DNA from: Zygnema circumcarinatum
Taxonomy: Eukaryota > Streptophyta > Zygnematophyceae > Zygnematales > Zygnemataceae
Assembly (NCBI GenBank): GCA_037447605.1
Contig: CM074811.1
Span: forward strand, 1,323,027-1,387,026
Length of the DNA stretch: 64,000 nt
Direction: 5' to 3'
Position numbers and translations under genes: made by a program. The notes beneath the pieces are model-generated. The model made no database searches and was not told the DNA's origin. It was given only the letters and a program-made list of their open reading frames with translations. This document shows positions 47,291 through 59,960 of the stretch, in pieces; positions within the stretch are counted from its first letter, which is position 1; every line of letters begins with the position of its first letter.

Positions 47291-50200
47291 ATGGCTACGC
47301 CTATTGAGGTTACTGGACGTGATGACGTGACGGAGGAGGTGGTGAATGAAGAGATGGAAGCGGATGCAGTCCCAAAGCAAGGGGTGGTGAGCTTGCATGA
47401 CAGCAGTTCTTTGGGAGATAAAGGAAAAGAGGAACCTTCAAAATATGAGAGCCCTTCAGAGCGCGAGAAAGCATCTCAGCATAGTTCAGGGCTTGAAGCT
47501 GCTGAAGCTATAGCTGAGTATCCTGCGCCTTTGGTGTCGAACGATCAGTCAGACGTTTACGTTGAGGGTAGTCCGAGAGCTGGACCAGCCGGGTCGACTA
47601 TTTCGGAAGAGCTCTATCCTGCATTAAGTATATCTGAGAAGGATTGGGGGGATGATGAATGGTACATACCTGAACGAGATGGAAGGAAAAGAGTGAAAGG
47701 AAGAGCATCTGATGGTGGGATTCCATTCGCACCTCAGAGTTGGGAACTAAATGAAGCAGTTGATGTCCGACCACGAGTGAGGGCAGTTAGCGAGTTTGGG
47801 ATAGACAGCGAGGAGGAGGAAGGAGACGACGATGAAGAGGAGGAGGAGGGACAATGGGAAGAACTTGACGATCATGAGGAATCTGAAGTTGAGAGTTTGG
47901 TGGAGGAGGAGGAGGAGGAGGAGGTGCGTGGGAATGGCCTATCGGTGAGAAAAGATGGGGTGGTACGAGTCGCTGGTCGAGAAGGAGATCGTTTTGGACT
48001 CCATGAGTATGAGGATGATGACAATTCGGACGTGGGGGTCGACGAGGAGAATGATGGCGTTGAAGAAAGTTCAATTTCCAATGTTTCTCAGAGCATTATT
48101 GCCCGGATGGAGGCAGAGGAGGAACTGGAACCATTTCACACTTCTGGGTTAAATGCAAAAGTTGTACATGATGATGAAGACGAGTGGGAAGAGGAGGACG
48201 AAGAGGACGAAGAGGACTTAGACGAGTTCCTTGACGAGGCCCTCCACTTTGTGGCTGAACAAGCCATTCCAAGAGCCGCTCCAAGTCCAGACCACGAAGG
48301 GGTGAGTCATCTCTTCTGCCAAGCTTCTTCCTTCCGTGCACAAGTATCCTTTCCACGTATGCATATGGATATGCTCATGCGCAAGTGTTTGTCACAAACT
48401 TTTGGCTACCTTCCAGTATCTCCGATTTTGTTGAAGGGTCCATTGGTCAAGCAATAGTTTACCGATGCCACACATAGAGAAATTCGAGCTGCCTCGCCAG
48501 AGGAAAGAGATATTTCTCTAAGCGGATTGTTCTATTAGTGCTTGTTAGTTAATTCTGTGATGTTGTTTTTGCTCCTTACCTTTTTGATTAGTGTCAGGTT
48601 CACACGTTCAATGTCTGCTACATAAGTACCGTACTTCTTATTCAGGAAATCTGAGATTTTTTGTTTCTTTTTCAGGTAGAACATCGTGAGCTCCCAGCCT
48701 GGATTTCGTTGAGGAGAGCAGATTTATCAGAAGAGCAGCAAAAACAAGTGGAGGAAGCGAGATCTGCGCTTATGGCAAGTGAGGCCTTGGCTTCGCATCT
48801 GGAAACTGAGCTTGATGGGTATCGCAAAAGAGCTTCTACTTTAGAAGCCATGACTCTCAGACTCTCAGAGGAGCTACATGCCAAACGACGTCTTGTGATT
48901 ATCTCAGCAGAGCGTGCAAGGCTGGCAGAGGCAGCTGCAGCAGCCATGGCATCAAAAGTGGAAACTACAGGAACAAGTGAGAATGCAGAATTAGCACAAT
49001 TGAAGGAAGAGGTCCAACGGCTGAGGGAAGAGATGGCTAAGAAGACGGTGCAATCAGCTCGAGGGGATGAGCAGCATGGCACGCAAGTGGAGGAGGTTAC
49101 TTGCTCACGAGGTGGAGCAATTGAGACATCTCTCAATGGTAGTGGGGAGGAGGCGAGAGAATTGATAGCGAAGTTGAGAAGGGATTTGGAATGCCAGGAA
49201 AAAGTGGCCAAAGATCAAGCGAATAAAGCCACAATGACTCGACATAAGCTTCTTCAGGCTGAGCAAGCATTGGAAGCCATGAGATCGACGTTACAGGCCG
49301 AGGAGGTTGCAAAACGTGAAATGACGAGAGACCTTAAAACGTTGCGGGAACAGGTGGCATCTTTGCAGCAGAGTGGGAAGGGAGCACCAAATGAACGGCT
49401 GGGGGGGGGTGGGTTAAGAAAGGTGCATGGAAGGGATAAGATGCTTCAACGGGATATCATGGCAAAGGATCTGGGTCTGTCAGATGTTGATGAAGAAACG
49501 AAGAAATTAAAGGAGGAGTTGAAATCAGTGATGAGCTTATTGTCTGAAGCAGCAAAATGTTTTTGTTTGGAAAAATGTTTGGAGTCTGGCACGAACGGGC
49601 TGCCAGCTTCACAGAATTCAGGAGGGGAGCTAGTAAAACTACTTACCAGTAAGTTACAGGATTTGCAAGAGGAAGTCAAAGCAGCTCAGAAGCGGGCTAG
49701 TGGGGCAGAGAATCGACTGGCTACTTTTGGAATACAACCTGATGAGGCAGCTCACTTGGAGTCAATAGAAAAAGAGTCAGATAGGCTGAAAAGGCAGGCG
49801 AAGGCTGTTGGGGAGAAGCTAGAGTTGGAGAGACAACGGTATGAGGACAAGGGAGGGGCATTGGCAAGTTTTCATAGCAACCCTCTCTTCGTTTCTGAAC
49901 CCCACGAGTCGGAAAGGGCGGGAATGTCCGGCTCTCCTAATGAGCGAGAGCATGGGTTAGTCAAGTCATTGGTGCGTAAGTTCGAGGATGATGTGAATCT
50001 GACGAGATTGGAAATCGAGCAGTGGAAGGCGAGAGAGGAAGCAGCAAAGACGGAGGCTCAAAGGCATGCTGTCCGACATTCTTTTGATAAACGGTTGCAG
50101 TCAGTGCGGGCAACAGCTGTGGGTGGTAGCAATGGCAGTGTGGGTGAGGGTGCGAAAAAGGGGAGGGGTCAGAAGTCTGTTTTCGCAGAGGAAGTGCAAA

Positions 50201-50838
50201 GGGATGTGGCATTTCCATCCTTGAAGAACGTGCATGAAGCTGAAACGAAGGGAGTAGGGGGAGAAGATCATACAGTTGGGCAAGCAACGGAGATGGCTGA
50301 ACTTCAGGTGTTGGGACCTCAAAGGGCTGCAGGGAAAGAAGGTGGGATAGAAGGTGTTGCTGAACAGGGAATGGCCTTAGGAGTGGGGGTATCACCTGAC
50401 AGGGTTCAAGCAGGAGCCAGTGATGTTCAATCACCGGATTTGGATAGTGAAAGAACAAAATGCTCATTAGAAGAACGATTTAATGAATCCCAGGTGGTAA
50501 TTACAGAGGACAAAGCCCAACCGGAGCGTGCTTTTGTGAACGGAGGTTCTATGGGTGACCGTCAGTTGTGGAAGAAATTGGCAGCTTTACAGCAAGACTT
50601 GGCGAATGCTAAAGCGAGAGCATCACAGCTTTGCTCGGGGTTGAAAAGGGCTCAGGACCAGGCACATTCTGTCACAGAAGACGATGCCAAGATGCCTGAT
50701 CTTCCCAAGGGACGGCCCATAGTTACTAAACAGTGGAGCGCTGCAGCTTTAACGAATGGAGAGCGGCAAACAGATCGGCAGAGCAGGTTTAGAGAGACCT
50801 TGCGGACAAGGACCTTTTCAAGTACACGGGGAGTTTGA
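47291..50838 (+). CDS. Acidic/coiled-coil protein of unknown function, family member C
   Basis: Two exons, 47291-48301 and 48676-50838, phase-0 junction, 1057 residues. Exon 1 (337 residues) is the acidic module: YPALSISEKDW starts at residue 109, LSVRKDGVVRVAG corresponds to the basic motif of A and B, and several Glu/Asp runs follow. Exon 2 (720 residues) begins ELPAWISLRRADLSEEQQ and then is mostly heptad-like coiled coil (for instance TLRLSEELHAKRRLV and LKEEVQRLREEM), with a less structured acidic/Gly-rich part and a basic tail (RSRFRETLRTRTF-like). It resembles golgin or myosin-like scaffolds in character only; no family is claimed. The ATG at 47291 (MATPIEV) is preferred to the in-frame TTG at 47261, and it aligns with the MA-EV starts of A and B. 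Confidence 0.84.
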
Positions 50839-51810
50839 GCTGCTAATGTGCGTTCTGTTATTTGGCAGTGTTCGGCTCAACTAAAGCGTGGAGTTATGAT
50901 TTGAGGGTGAGAATAGGGAGAGGGGGAGAAATTAATGGACGAGATAAGGGGGGTTACATTCTTGGAGAGATGCTCATGGTGTAGGAGAGCTTTGGCAGAG
51001 CAATAATCTTGACATTCATCCACAGAAGCATTCTTTTTTTCGTTTTGAGGCAAGCGGACTGTGTCAGTCGGATTGGACTCTTGTCGAATTCGCGGAGTGT
51101 ACTAAAACCATTTTGGTTCATGAAATCGAGCTATTTTGTAGACCTTGGCCTTCTCCCTTCTCGAGGACAATTGTTGTAGACCTGCTTGTATCGCGGAAAA
51201 ATGAAGAGCATCAGTGAAAAGTATCAGATACTTGAATTGGAAACCAGGTTTTACCAAGATTGTGGGACAATGCTAACCCAACAGGAAACATTTAAGGGAG
51301 GGGATGTGCTGTCTTTGTTGTCAGACTTGGAGTTTCCATAGCATGCCTGCTTCATAACTTGAGAGGCTCCATAATGGGATTTGGTGACAAAGGACAGCCG
51401 CCATTTAAGTCCTGTCATGAGCTATGACAATGAGCCACGAGTCATGTCACGTCACAAGTCTTTACTAGTCATAACCCACTTTGTCGAAAGCCATAAAATC
51501 AAAAAGCATGAATCACATGCAAGTAACCTCTCAATTTTGGAAATTCCTTGATACAAAAGAGAAGAAATTGCTCTTCTCGGATGAATTTCACTCTGTGGCT
51601 CCGCCAGATACTTCCCTTTCCTCGACTCTCCCTATCCCCTGCGTCAAGTGTCTATCGCCTACTGTCAACAAGTACCAAACCCTAATTTTATCAAGAGAAT
51701 CCGAAGATCAGAGAACATTCTATAAGGCACATGATCCCTCCCTCACCGCATCACCAAAAGAATGGAAGCCTAAAAAGAAGCACCAACAGTGAATCCTAAA
51801 ACTGCTTTGT
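50839..51810. other. Convergent 3' flanks of gene C and the Sec23/24-type gene
   Basis: No supported gene. The open frame at 51481-51792 shows no conserved motif and overlaps the expected 3'-UTRs. Confidence 0.6.
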
Positions 51811-54800
51811 TTACTTCATATATTCCCGGGCATCGTTTGCGACTACTTGCTCCAAAAACGAGACAAAGCCTGCTCCTCCGTGCCCCTCTATCTGCCCGTC
51901 CACATCTTGCTCCTCGATCAAAAATCTCTCAAAGGGCTCTGTGTTGTCACGCCCTCCTCTGATCATGAGGAGCCGTGGAGTGATGTTACGATCCTGCTTC
52001 AATCGGTTGATCGTGTTTCGTAGTAAAGCTGAGAATCCCAACAGGCCACAGTTAGGAAAACCAACATTAGAGAAACAAAAAGCTACACAAACTGGAAGAT
52101 GAGTCAAAATCTCATGTACACCTTTCATGTAGCAAATCAGTTTCAGAATGCTTCACCATCTCATTGTTTTTTTGAGAAGTTGTGTCTACAGCCACACCAT
52201 GACGACGAAGTTTAAATTCAAGGCAGAACTTAGAAAGGAAGGAAGGAAGCAGTCAGAGTGTGGACTCACAGTTGTGAGGTGGGGGGAATGGAAGATCAGG
52301 AGGTGCTGCAGGTGAGTAGTAGACGATCAGCATAGTGAAAGCATCAAGGAGAAAAATGGGAGCTCCGCTTGTGATCAAGGCAGCCCTACTGAGGGAGTGC
52401 CGCGGAAATGCAGGTTTGTCGGGAGAGGTGTAGGAGGACAGCATGGGGTAGACCGCTCGCAAAAGGCACGCCGGATCAAGGCAGCTGCAAAAAAAATCCA
52501 TCCCTCGGCACCCATATCAAGACAGAGAAGGATAGAGATGTAGCTTTGTCTGCATCACTACTCTCAATCTTTGCCACACATTGACTCCCTACTCCTCTTC
52601 CTCCTCCTCCTCCTCCTCCTCCTCTGTTTCCCACTCCTCCAGGTGGATGAAGTCGGAAAGGATCTAAACCTCAGGTTAGTTCAGTTTTTGGTTCAGAACG
52701 TCTCTGCCAAGATGGCTGCCAACAGTGAACTACCAAACTAAACAGGGCATTCTCCAGCTGCACTTCCATACCTGTAGAGGCACTGCAGGTATATCCGCAT
52801 GTCGGGATGCACCCCTTCATGGTTGGTCCGCAGGAGAGGGCTTCGCAGCATAGAGAAGACGAGGCGAGGGAGAGGCTGCAGCTGAGGGCAGCGCACAAAG
52901 GCAACGTCGAGCTGCGGAACAGTACTGGGCTGCTCAAACTGTGCGAGTTTGAAGTGGTGGTTATACTGTGCGGTCAAAATGACTAACCAGTCCTGAAGTA
53001 GCAAGCGGCCCTCCTTCACTCCTTCCTCGAGAGTGGCCCTTATGACCTGCAGCACCGAAACGTTGCTTGGTCAGCACAGCCCACAACAGCAAGTGAAAAG
53101 TTTAGTTGTACAAGCATGGACTACCTCCATGTCTCCATGCATTATGTAGAAGTGAGAGCTTCTCACCTTTTGGGTCAGAACAGTGAGTATGGCCTCTGTA
53201 TCAGCTGACTCGTATATCTCCTCAACATTTCGAGTTACAGGAATCTGCACTGTCCGTACCACCATTCTTCGACGGAGCACATAACCAACCTCCGCTTTCG
53301 ATTCCTTAATACCATTAGTTGTCACAGATTCCTCTGCTCCTGACAGAGTTGAATCAGCTTGCCCATCTTCCTCTCCCTCCTCCTTATCAAGGGGTACAAG
53401 CACAGTGTACTGAAAGGCTAGCTGAAGCATCGGAAGTGAATCCGACTGTCTACTAAAACCGCTGTTGCTGGTGAATTCAAAATCAAAAGCGTATGTGTCG
53501 AAAGAATCGCAGGAGATGATGTGGTAAAGATTCTCATACTGAACGTCGGGGAAAAAGTGGCCATAAGCTCTAACGAGTTGAAAGTCTGGGGAGCATCGAA
53601 GTCGCAGAATTCCTCCCAAAGCATGGGGCCGACTGAGCATTCGGTATATGTCCTGAGGAAGAGTTGCCTCTTCTGCACTCGAGTACAGAAAAAGGGCCCC
53701 CCCAGACTCTACGCTTAAGAATTTTAGTGATGCAAGATCTACATATTCGTTTGTTACCACATAAAGGTCCACACATACACCCGCCTGAACAGCTGCAGCT
53801 GCCACCTCCTTATAGAAATCTGTCTGTTCAACGAGTAGGCCAGCTGGCTCGCTCTCATTGGTGCTGGAAGGCTGACTGTACCGGCTTGTATCCAACTTCC
53901 CTATTCCCATAGTGGGTGGTCCTGAAATGAATGCAAACAGACGCGCACTCACAAAGCTACCGCCTTCATCGGCACCGAAATAACGCAAAATGGCATCCAT
54001 GGCAACTCCAAATCCTCGTCTACCGGCACCTTCTGAATGCTCCAAACCATTCGCCCCTTCAACTGGGGCAGTCCCGTTGGAACTATCCAATTGGGTGGTG
54101 GGCCTAAGCGTTTCCAGGGCTGCAGTAATGTGGTCCTTGTGTTTGTCAACTGGGGCGAGAAAGGCCTGCAGGAAAACACAGAAAGGAGTTCAAGATGGTT
54201 TGGTTTTTGGTAGGCAAGATCGCCTATTTTTATAAAGAGGCAGCACCTCTATTAGCAAGTATATGCAACGGCAAGGGGAGGCCTTTATTTGAAGTGTTAT
54301 GAGAAAAGCTGATGATCACATGCAAGCTTTTGGTCAAATGTTTGCAATCTGTCATGTTGGAGGACGGAGCTTTAAACTTGCACTCAGTATGCCCTGTGCA
54401 TAACATTACCTTTGGCTGCACACGACCTGACAGTTTATGCTGATGTTCACATGAAAGTCATGCGCAGAATTTAAGGCGAACTCCAACTCTAGTTTAATTT
54501 GATGCATAAGTGACAGTTGCTCTGATTTATAATAATCCCTAATTAAGCTTCAGTCGAACCATGGCTGAAGACTCGTCCACATGATAAGTGATGATACCCT
54601 TTCAGTAACTCTGCCATCGTGAATGGTCAGGATTTGTCTTAAAAAACCGAGAACGGAAACTTGAACTAAAGATCTCTTCTTCAAATGCAGGTATACTTCC
54701 TTGACCAGTTTTCAGACGTCAAGTCACGTTACAGGGTTTCGCGCTTGGGCCAGAATGGCCTACCTCTTGAATGCTTTTTTTACCTACAACTCACGTGCCT

Positions 54801-56194
54801 TAATATGTCAGGCTTCCTACAAGATAAAATAGGCTCCACTACAAAAGGAAAACTTTAGAGTATCCTCTCTAAACTGAAGTTCATATTTGCCGCACAACTT
54901 TTGAACAATTTCCGACAACTCGCCTTAGCATATATCAATGCTTGGACATTATTAGGTTCAATTGTGACTCACCTCCATTGACATAACCTCCTCAAGGTCC
55001 AGTGGAAGACGCGCATCTTTACCCGTCGGAATGGTGACATACTTCACCACAGGAACACCACCTTGCAAGTCATAAAGTCCGACCTGCATTCCATATCTCC
55101 ACCGATGAAGCCCAAATTGAACACAGTCAGACCAGGGGAATATAAACAAACCAAGCATGATATTTTCGAATTTTTAATCACTCACAGCTAGAGTTATCTT
55201 CTGAATCGTAAAGGTTCCTAACTTTCGTGTTTATTGGGTATAACGGATGTCTAAAAAATAATCTCCACATTAACGACTAGGAACCACGTATCTCTTGCTA
55301 TTTTCGAATCAATCAATGAAAGGATTGTCCAAAACATGACGTTCTTCATGCCTCAACTAAGGGACGAAGGGTTTTCTGGTTGACTTGAATGGTGCTGACT
55401 TGAATAGAAATGTTAGAGATGGCGACAGAAATCCTGCAGAACATAGAATGGACAACTTGGAAGTATCCCGCACACATCAGGCATTGCTATGCAGATCCAT
55501 GCAATTGCATCGACCGCATTTTCACTATGATTCACTTGTCTCTTCATCAAAATAAAACGAAAGGTGATACTGAAAATACGATTGGCTACTTCTGAAGCCC
55601 CCCCCGATAACTCCCTAACTGAAGGAGTTTCTGCAGAAAAATCTCCCACCATGTTCACACCTTGTGCCCAAAAGTAAGCAGTCCAAAAAGCGCGGTGGGA
55701 TGCAGCGCCTCAAGAGCTGCCAGAAGCGCGCTCTTCACAAGCTCTAGAAACTCCTCCGAACTTGCTAAGTCCACAGCTGCCACATACACCGGCCTTCTAT
55801 ACAAGTCGCCGCCCTCCCCCCCCACCCTCCCTCCATCCCCTCCCTCTTCCTCCACAGCCACATCCAGCTCCACCATGGTGCTTGCGAGCTCTGGAAGCTC
55901 CGCCAGGCGAGCCCTATTTCCATACCGTTGGTAGTTGTAATCTGCAAAGGAGTTCACCGCCTCACAGAGCGAACAGCGCCAACTGTACCGCTCCAGCGTA
56001 CAGTATGCGTTGATGTATCCGTAGCACTCTTCACAGCGTGCCACTTCGTCTGCATGTGGCAATGGTGCAGCGGATTGGAGCGAAGAGCTGCCTTCAAGGG
56101 AGAAAGGCTGCACCACGCACGCCCAGGGAAGCCCGCAGCTGTCTCTTAAGGCCGGAGTCTTGGGAAACTTCCCTGTGGTGAAACGGATAGACAT
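51811..56194 (-). CDS. Sec23/Sec24-family protein (COPII-coat type)
   Basis: Six exons, 56194-55661, 55083-54973, 54165-53167, 53046-52772, 52484-52270, 52028-51811; 2352 bases, 783 residues, all phases compatible. Sec23/Sec24 proteins form the inner COPII coat that buds vesicles from the ER. Here the zinc finger is C54-x2-C57 ... C74-x2-C77 (CEECYGYINAYC, WRCSLC). It is followed by a trunk (vWA-like) domain with YVAAVDLASSEEFLELVKSAL and FAFISGPPTMG, a beta-sandwich/helical part (LGGILRLRCSPDFQLVRAYGHF), and a gelsolin-like end (LITSGAPIFLLDAFTMLIVYY, PRLLMIRGGRDNTEPFERFLIEE). The divergent spacing of domains resembles the smaller plant Sec23/24-like paralogue rather than core Sec23 or Sec24; exact subgroup is inferred. 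The ATG at 56194 is directly upstream of the conserved part. The upstream side is a divergent promoter with the DUF819 gene. Confidence 0.93.
52585..52636. repeat. (CTC)n microsatellite in intron
   Basis: Trinucleotide run in the fourth intron of the Sec23/24-type gene. Confidence 0.85.
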
Positions 56195-56997
56195 GGCTGC
56201 ACGAACCCTAAAATCGATGAGAGACCCAACGACAGAATGCGAGGATGCGCGTCTCGGATCTGCTCCTTTCAGATCTGATCAGCACCCGAGGCGGGCAAAG
56301 GCGTTGGCTCTGAGGAGAAGTGAGAGAGCGGCGAGGGAGAGGGAGAAGGAGAGAGAGGCGATGGAAGAGGGCCCGCCATGGCCTTCAGAGAGAGCCGTCT
56401 CCGGGAGGGCAGGGAGAGGGGGTGGCCTTGGGGGAAGGGTCCGACGTGGCGGACCGCAAAATTCGGACCCAATGGCAGCCGTTCTTGACACATACGGTGT
56501 GCCACGTGGCACGTTGCTGGAGCCGGAAGTCGCCACGTGGCGCCCAACGGTCGGTTTGGTGGCGGCTCCTCCAAACGGGCGGTGGGCCCCGCACGACTTT
56601 GCGACCTGGCGAATGTTATGACGTCATTAACAGCTGATATCTCGTCATTTTTCGTACCATAGATGGTACAGGCCGTGCGGTACGGCAGGGCGTGCGGTAC
56701 GGCAGCAAAGTACCGCCGTTAGGGTTTGCATGGGGAAGGGAAGGAGAGAGGGGTAGAGGGGGAGAGAGAGGGAGATAGGGGTGAGAGAGAGAGGGAGACA
56801 GGGGTGAGAGAGAGAGGGAGGGAGAGGGAGAGAGGGCGGGGTGAGAGAGGGAAGGGCGAGAAGGTGGAGTGCGCCACGGGGCTGGGATTGAGCTGGTGGC
56901 CAGCGTGCCCTGCGGCTGCAGACAGCTGAGAGGAACCTTTAAGGTTCCATTACTCGTAGGCGGCGAAGCCGTCGCTTCCAGCAGCATTGCAATAGCC
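56195..56997. promoter_or_regulatory. Bidirectional promoter between Sec23/24-type and DUF819 genes
   Basis: Only 0.8 kb separates the start codons. It has ACGT cores in CCACGTGGC context near 56505 and 56534, repeated GTGCGGTACGGCA units near 56676-56705, and GA tracts at about 56316-56362 and 56725-56865. No gene seen; frames in the GA tracts are artefacts. Confidence 0.6.
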
Positions 56998-59723
56998 ATG
57001 GAGGCCGTGTCGCCCACCAGCGGCTGGTTTGAAACTTCTTTGCCGAGAGGTGCTGCCACTATGGCTGAATCGACGCAATTTCATCCATGGCGATGGCAGG
57101 ACTGCACCAAGCGTCAGTCTGTAAGGAGTGGCAGCTGGCAGCTCCTGCCCAGCTCCAGGCTCTCTGCAAGACTACTTCTGACACGCACAAATGGAGAACT
57201 ATTGGGAAGCACTAGGTGGCAGACAAGCAGGGTGCGGCCGGCAGGAACTCGTAGCTTGGAAACGAGAGCGTTGTTTTCTGGAGCAGGAACGGGGCCGTTG
57301 ATTCCAGCAAGTGACACGTGGGGCATATGGACAGTGCTGCTTGCTTGCGCTGCTGGAGGATTTTGGTGAGGGCTGGCTCCCAAGGTCCTACATTTTTATA
57401 AATCTTTAGTCTTTTGGTTAGTCCATGTATTCCTATCTTTCACGTGTCGCATAGCTTTTCCTGTAGAAGCAGTGTTACCCCTTTTTTTCCAAAGGAGAAA
57501 CTGTCCACGACTGCATCAGGACTTCAATGATGATGACCTGATAGATAAGGCTGCTATACCTCACAGCATTGGCAGCTATAGCAGTTATCTGGTGCAGGGT
57601 TTGGTGGGTCCCACCAGGTCGGAAAAAACAGAGATTGGAAAGCGGCTGAGTGGACCTCTGGTGGCAACTCTGCTGGGCCTTGTTGCGAGCAATGGAGGCA
57701 TCATCCCTTGCGAGGCACCTGCCTTTTTGGCGGTCAATATGTACCTCATGCCTTTGGCTGTGCCGCTTCTCCTCTTCGGAGCAGACTTGCGGAGAGTGCT
57801 CCGGGACTCAGGACGCCTTCTTTTGGCGTTTCTGTTAGGGGCAGGTGTGTTTCTTAGCCATTACGAATCATATCTGCATTTTGCTCATTCTGCTGCCCGC
57901 ATTACCATGTTCTACCCGTTTTTTAAAGCTACGGTATTTGAAACCGTGTTATGGACACAGTTTCATTCAATTGCTAATAAGGTTGTTATAAACGAATATG
58001 CTGCTCTATGACTGAATGCGCTTTAAAAAGATGTTTAAGCCTTCACAATCCTCTCGAGCCGTTGAGCCATTTCAATTTATCAAAGCCCTCCAATCCTCTC
58101 TATTGCAAACATGTCACTGCAATGGAAGAAGGTTGCACTTATAGAATGAAGGCAGTTAACGGCTTGCGCGTAGCTAGCTAAGTTTTTATCCAACCTGGAG
58201 AATCCCTTCCCCTCTAGCAAGTGAGACATTCCCTCAAAATGGGTGATGCAGGCGGGACTATTATTGGGACACTTGTTGCCCTCAAATTCCTGCCTTTGCG
58301 GTCGCTTGGAGAGGATGGATGGAAGATTGCAGCGGCTCTCATGAGTCGTCACATTGGTGGAGGTGTGGACAACAGCTTCCTTCTTTCATTCATTTTGCCC
58401 CGTACTAGGCAGCGCTCTATGTGACAAAGTTCAGTAATTTGTAATGTAGACGGCTGGTCAGAGTCCTCCCTTGAGCAAATCCTCAGCGAATCTTCTTTTT
58501 TTGCCCCATCACTCTTTTAATCTGCAATCTATGGGCTAAGTTTGACCGCTTGTAAGGAGAAGTTCTTTCATCTTTGCGTCTCACTTTTTCCAGCATTGGG
58601 CTGATGGATAGTCTGCTTGTGTTCTGCAGCTGTTAACTATGTGGCAGTCTCAGAGGCGCTGGGAGTTTCGTCATCTGTAGTTACAGCAGGACTTGCAGCA
58701 GACAATCTCATTTGCGCCATTTATTTCACTTCACTCTTCGCTTTGGCATCAGGGATTCCACCAGACCCTCCTAATGCTACCAGCAGCCAATCAGGTGAGG
58801 AACCTCTTTATTGCCAGCTTACATTTCTGTTCATGAGCATTAAGCGTGGTCTCTGTCTCAACTTGAGCAGTTCTATGGAACAAACTGAGACTTTCATTTG
58901 TATTCAGTTCTTTGCTCCTCTTTTCGCCAACTCGGAGTCGAGTGAGATTTCTGCGTCTCTCAAATCTGAAGACACATTTTCTTTCTGCTCCTTTCTTTTG
59001 CTTACAGGGGACATCCCTCAGATGGAAGATAGCCGTGCAGCAATTGGAGTTCTTGAGACCTCAACAGCCCTCGCCCTCTCAGCCGCTCTCTGCACACTCG
59101 GTGCATCTCTGGCCAAAGCAGTTTCCTTTCGAGGAGGGATGATTCCCTGCACGACTTTTCTGGTGGTGTTGATGGCGACTCTCTTTCCTTCCTGGGTGGG
59201 AGGCTTGGCAGCTTCTGGAGAAGGGATGGCAGCCATTCTCATGCAGGTATGTGGGACTTCACATTGCATGAAGTGGGTCAGAGAGGAGGAGAGAGGGACA
59301 TTTGTTCAGGGCCATGTATTTGCCATTTTTTATTTGTTTAAGTTGTCTGTGTTTCCCCTTCCTAATGTTAAGCCAGATGTTGCCTTCTTGCAGATATTCT
59401 TTGCCTCGGTAGGAGCCAACGGGAGTGTAGATTACGTCATCCGCACGGCTCCCGCCCTTTTCATCTTCAGCTTTATCCAAATAGCCGTTCACTTAGCTCT
59501 CATACTCGGAGTTGGACGAATTTTAGGGTTCGAGAGAAGGGAGCTTCTCTTGGCTTCAAATGCCAACGTAGGCGGGCCAACAACGGGAGCAGGCATGGCG
59601 ACTGCCAAGGGTTGGCGAACTCTCTTAGTTCCGACTATCCTTGTGGGTATATTTGGGTATAGCATAGCCACATTTTTGTCCATAGTGTTGGGCCAATCCG
59701 TGCTGAGGAAAATGACATGGTAA
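56998..59723 (+). CDS. DUF819-family multispan membrane protein, probably plastid
   Basis: Six exons, 56998-57365, 57618-57844, 58252-58362, 58630-58794, 59008-59246, 59394-59723; 1440 bases, 479 residues. Family hallmarks in order: WGIWTVLLACAAGGFW, SGPLVATLLGLVASNGGIIP, YLMPLAVPLLLFGADLRRVL, EDGWKIAAALMSRHIGGAVNYVAVSEALG, AGLAADNLICAIYF, SFRGGMIPCTTFLVV, ANVGGPTTGAGMATAKGW and the GYSIATF end. About ten membrane helices are apparent. DUF819 proteins (bacterial YjcL-like) are of uncertain function and are presumed transporters. The first 100 or so residues are rich in Ser, Arg and Thr and poor in acidic residues, like a chloroplast transit peptide, as in other plant members; targeting is inferred. 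The ATG at 56998 was preferred to the in-frame GTG at 56869. It converges with the next gene, 237 bases apart. Confidence 0.93.
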
Positions 59724-59960
59724 TCTCGGCTTGCACATTCGTTAACAATGGAAAGGCGCTTTTTTAGTTTATCCGTAACTTTATTCAGATTGTGACTTGA
59801 GCCTGCTGACATTATGCCATTGAATACTATCAGGCCGCAGTTAAAATCATGTTACCCCTTTAGGAATCTCCCTCAGTGACAATGCGGTCAAAATCAATTG
59901 CAGAACAGTCCCTCCTACATAAGAATTTCCTACAAAACTTGAAAATCCAACTCTACTCTC

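Noticed and set aside
51481-51792. 103-residue plus-strand frame between convergent genes
   Set aside because: No motif, and it overlaps the expected 3'-UTRs.
57472-57617. Coding extension upstream of DUF819 exon 2
   Set aside because: Although open, the family continues directly from GGFW (exon 1) to SEKT at 57618; the extension is intron.
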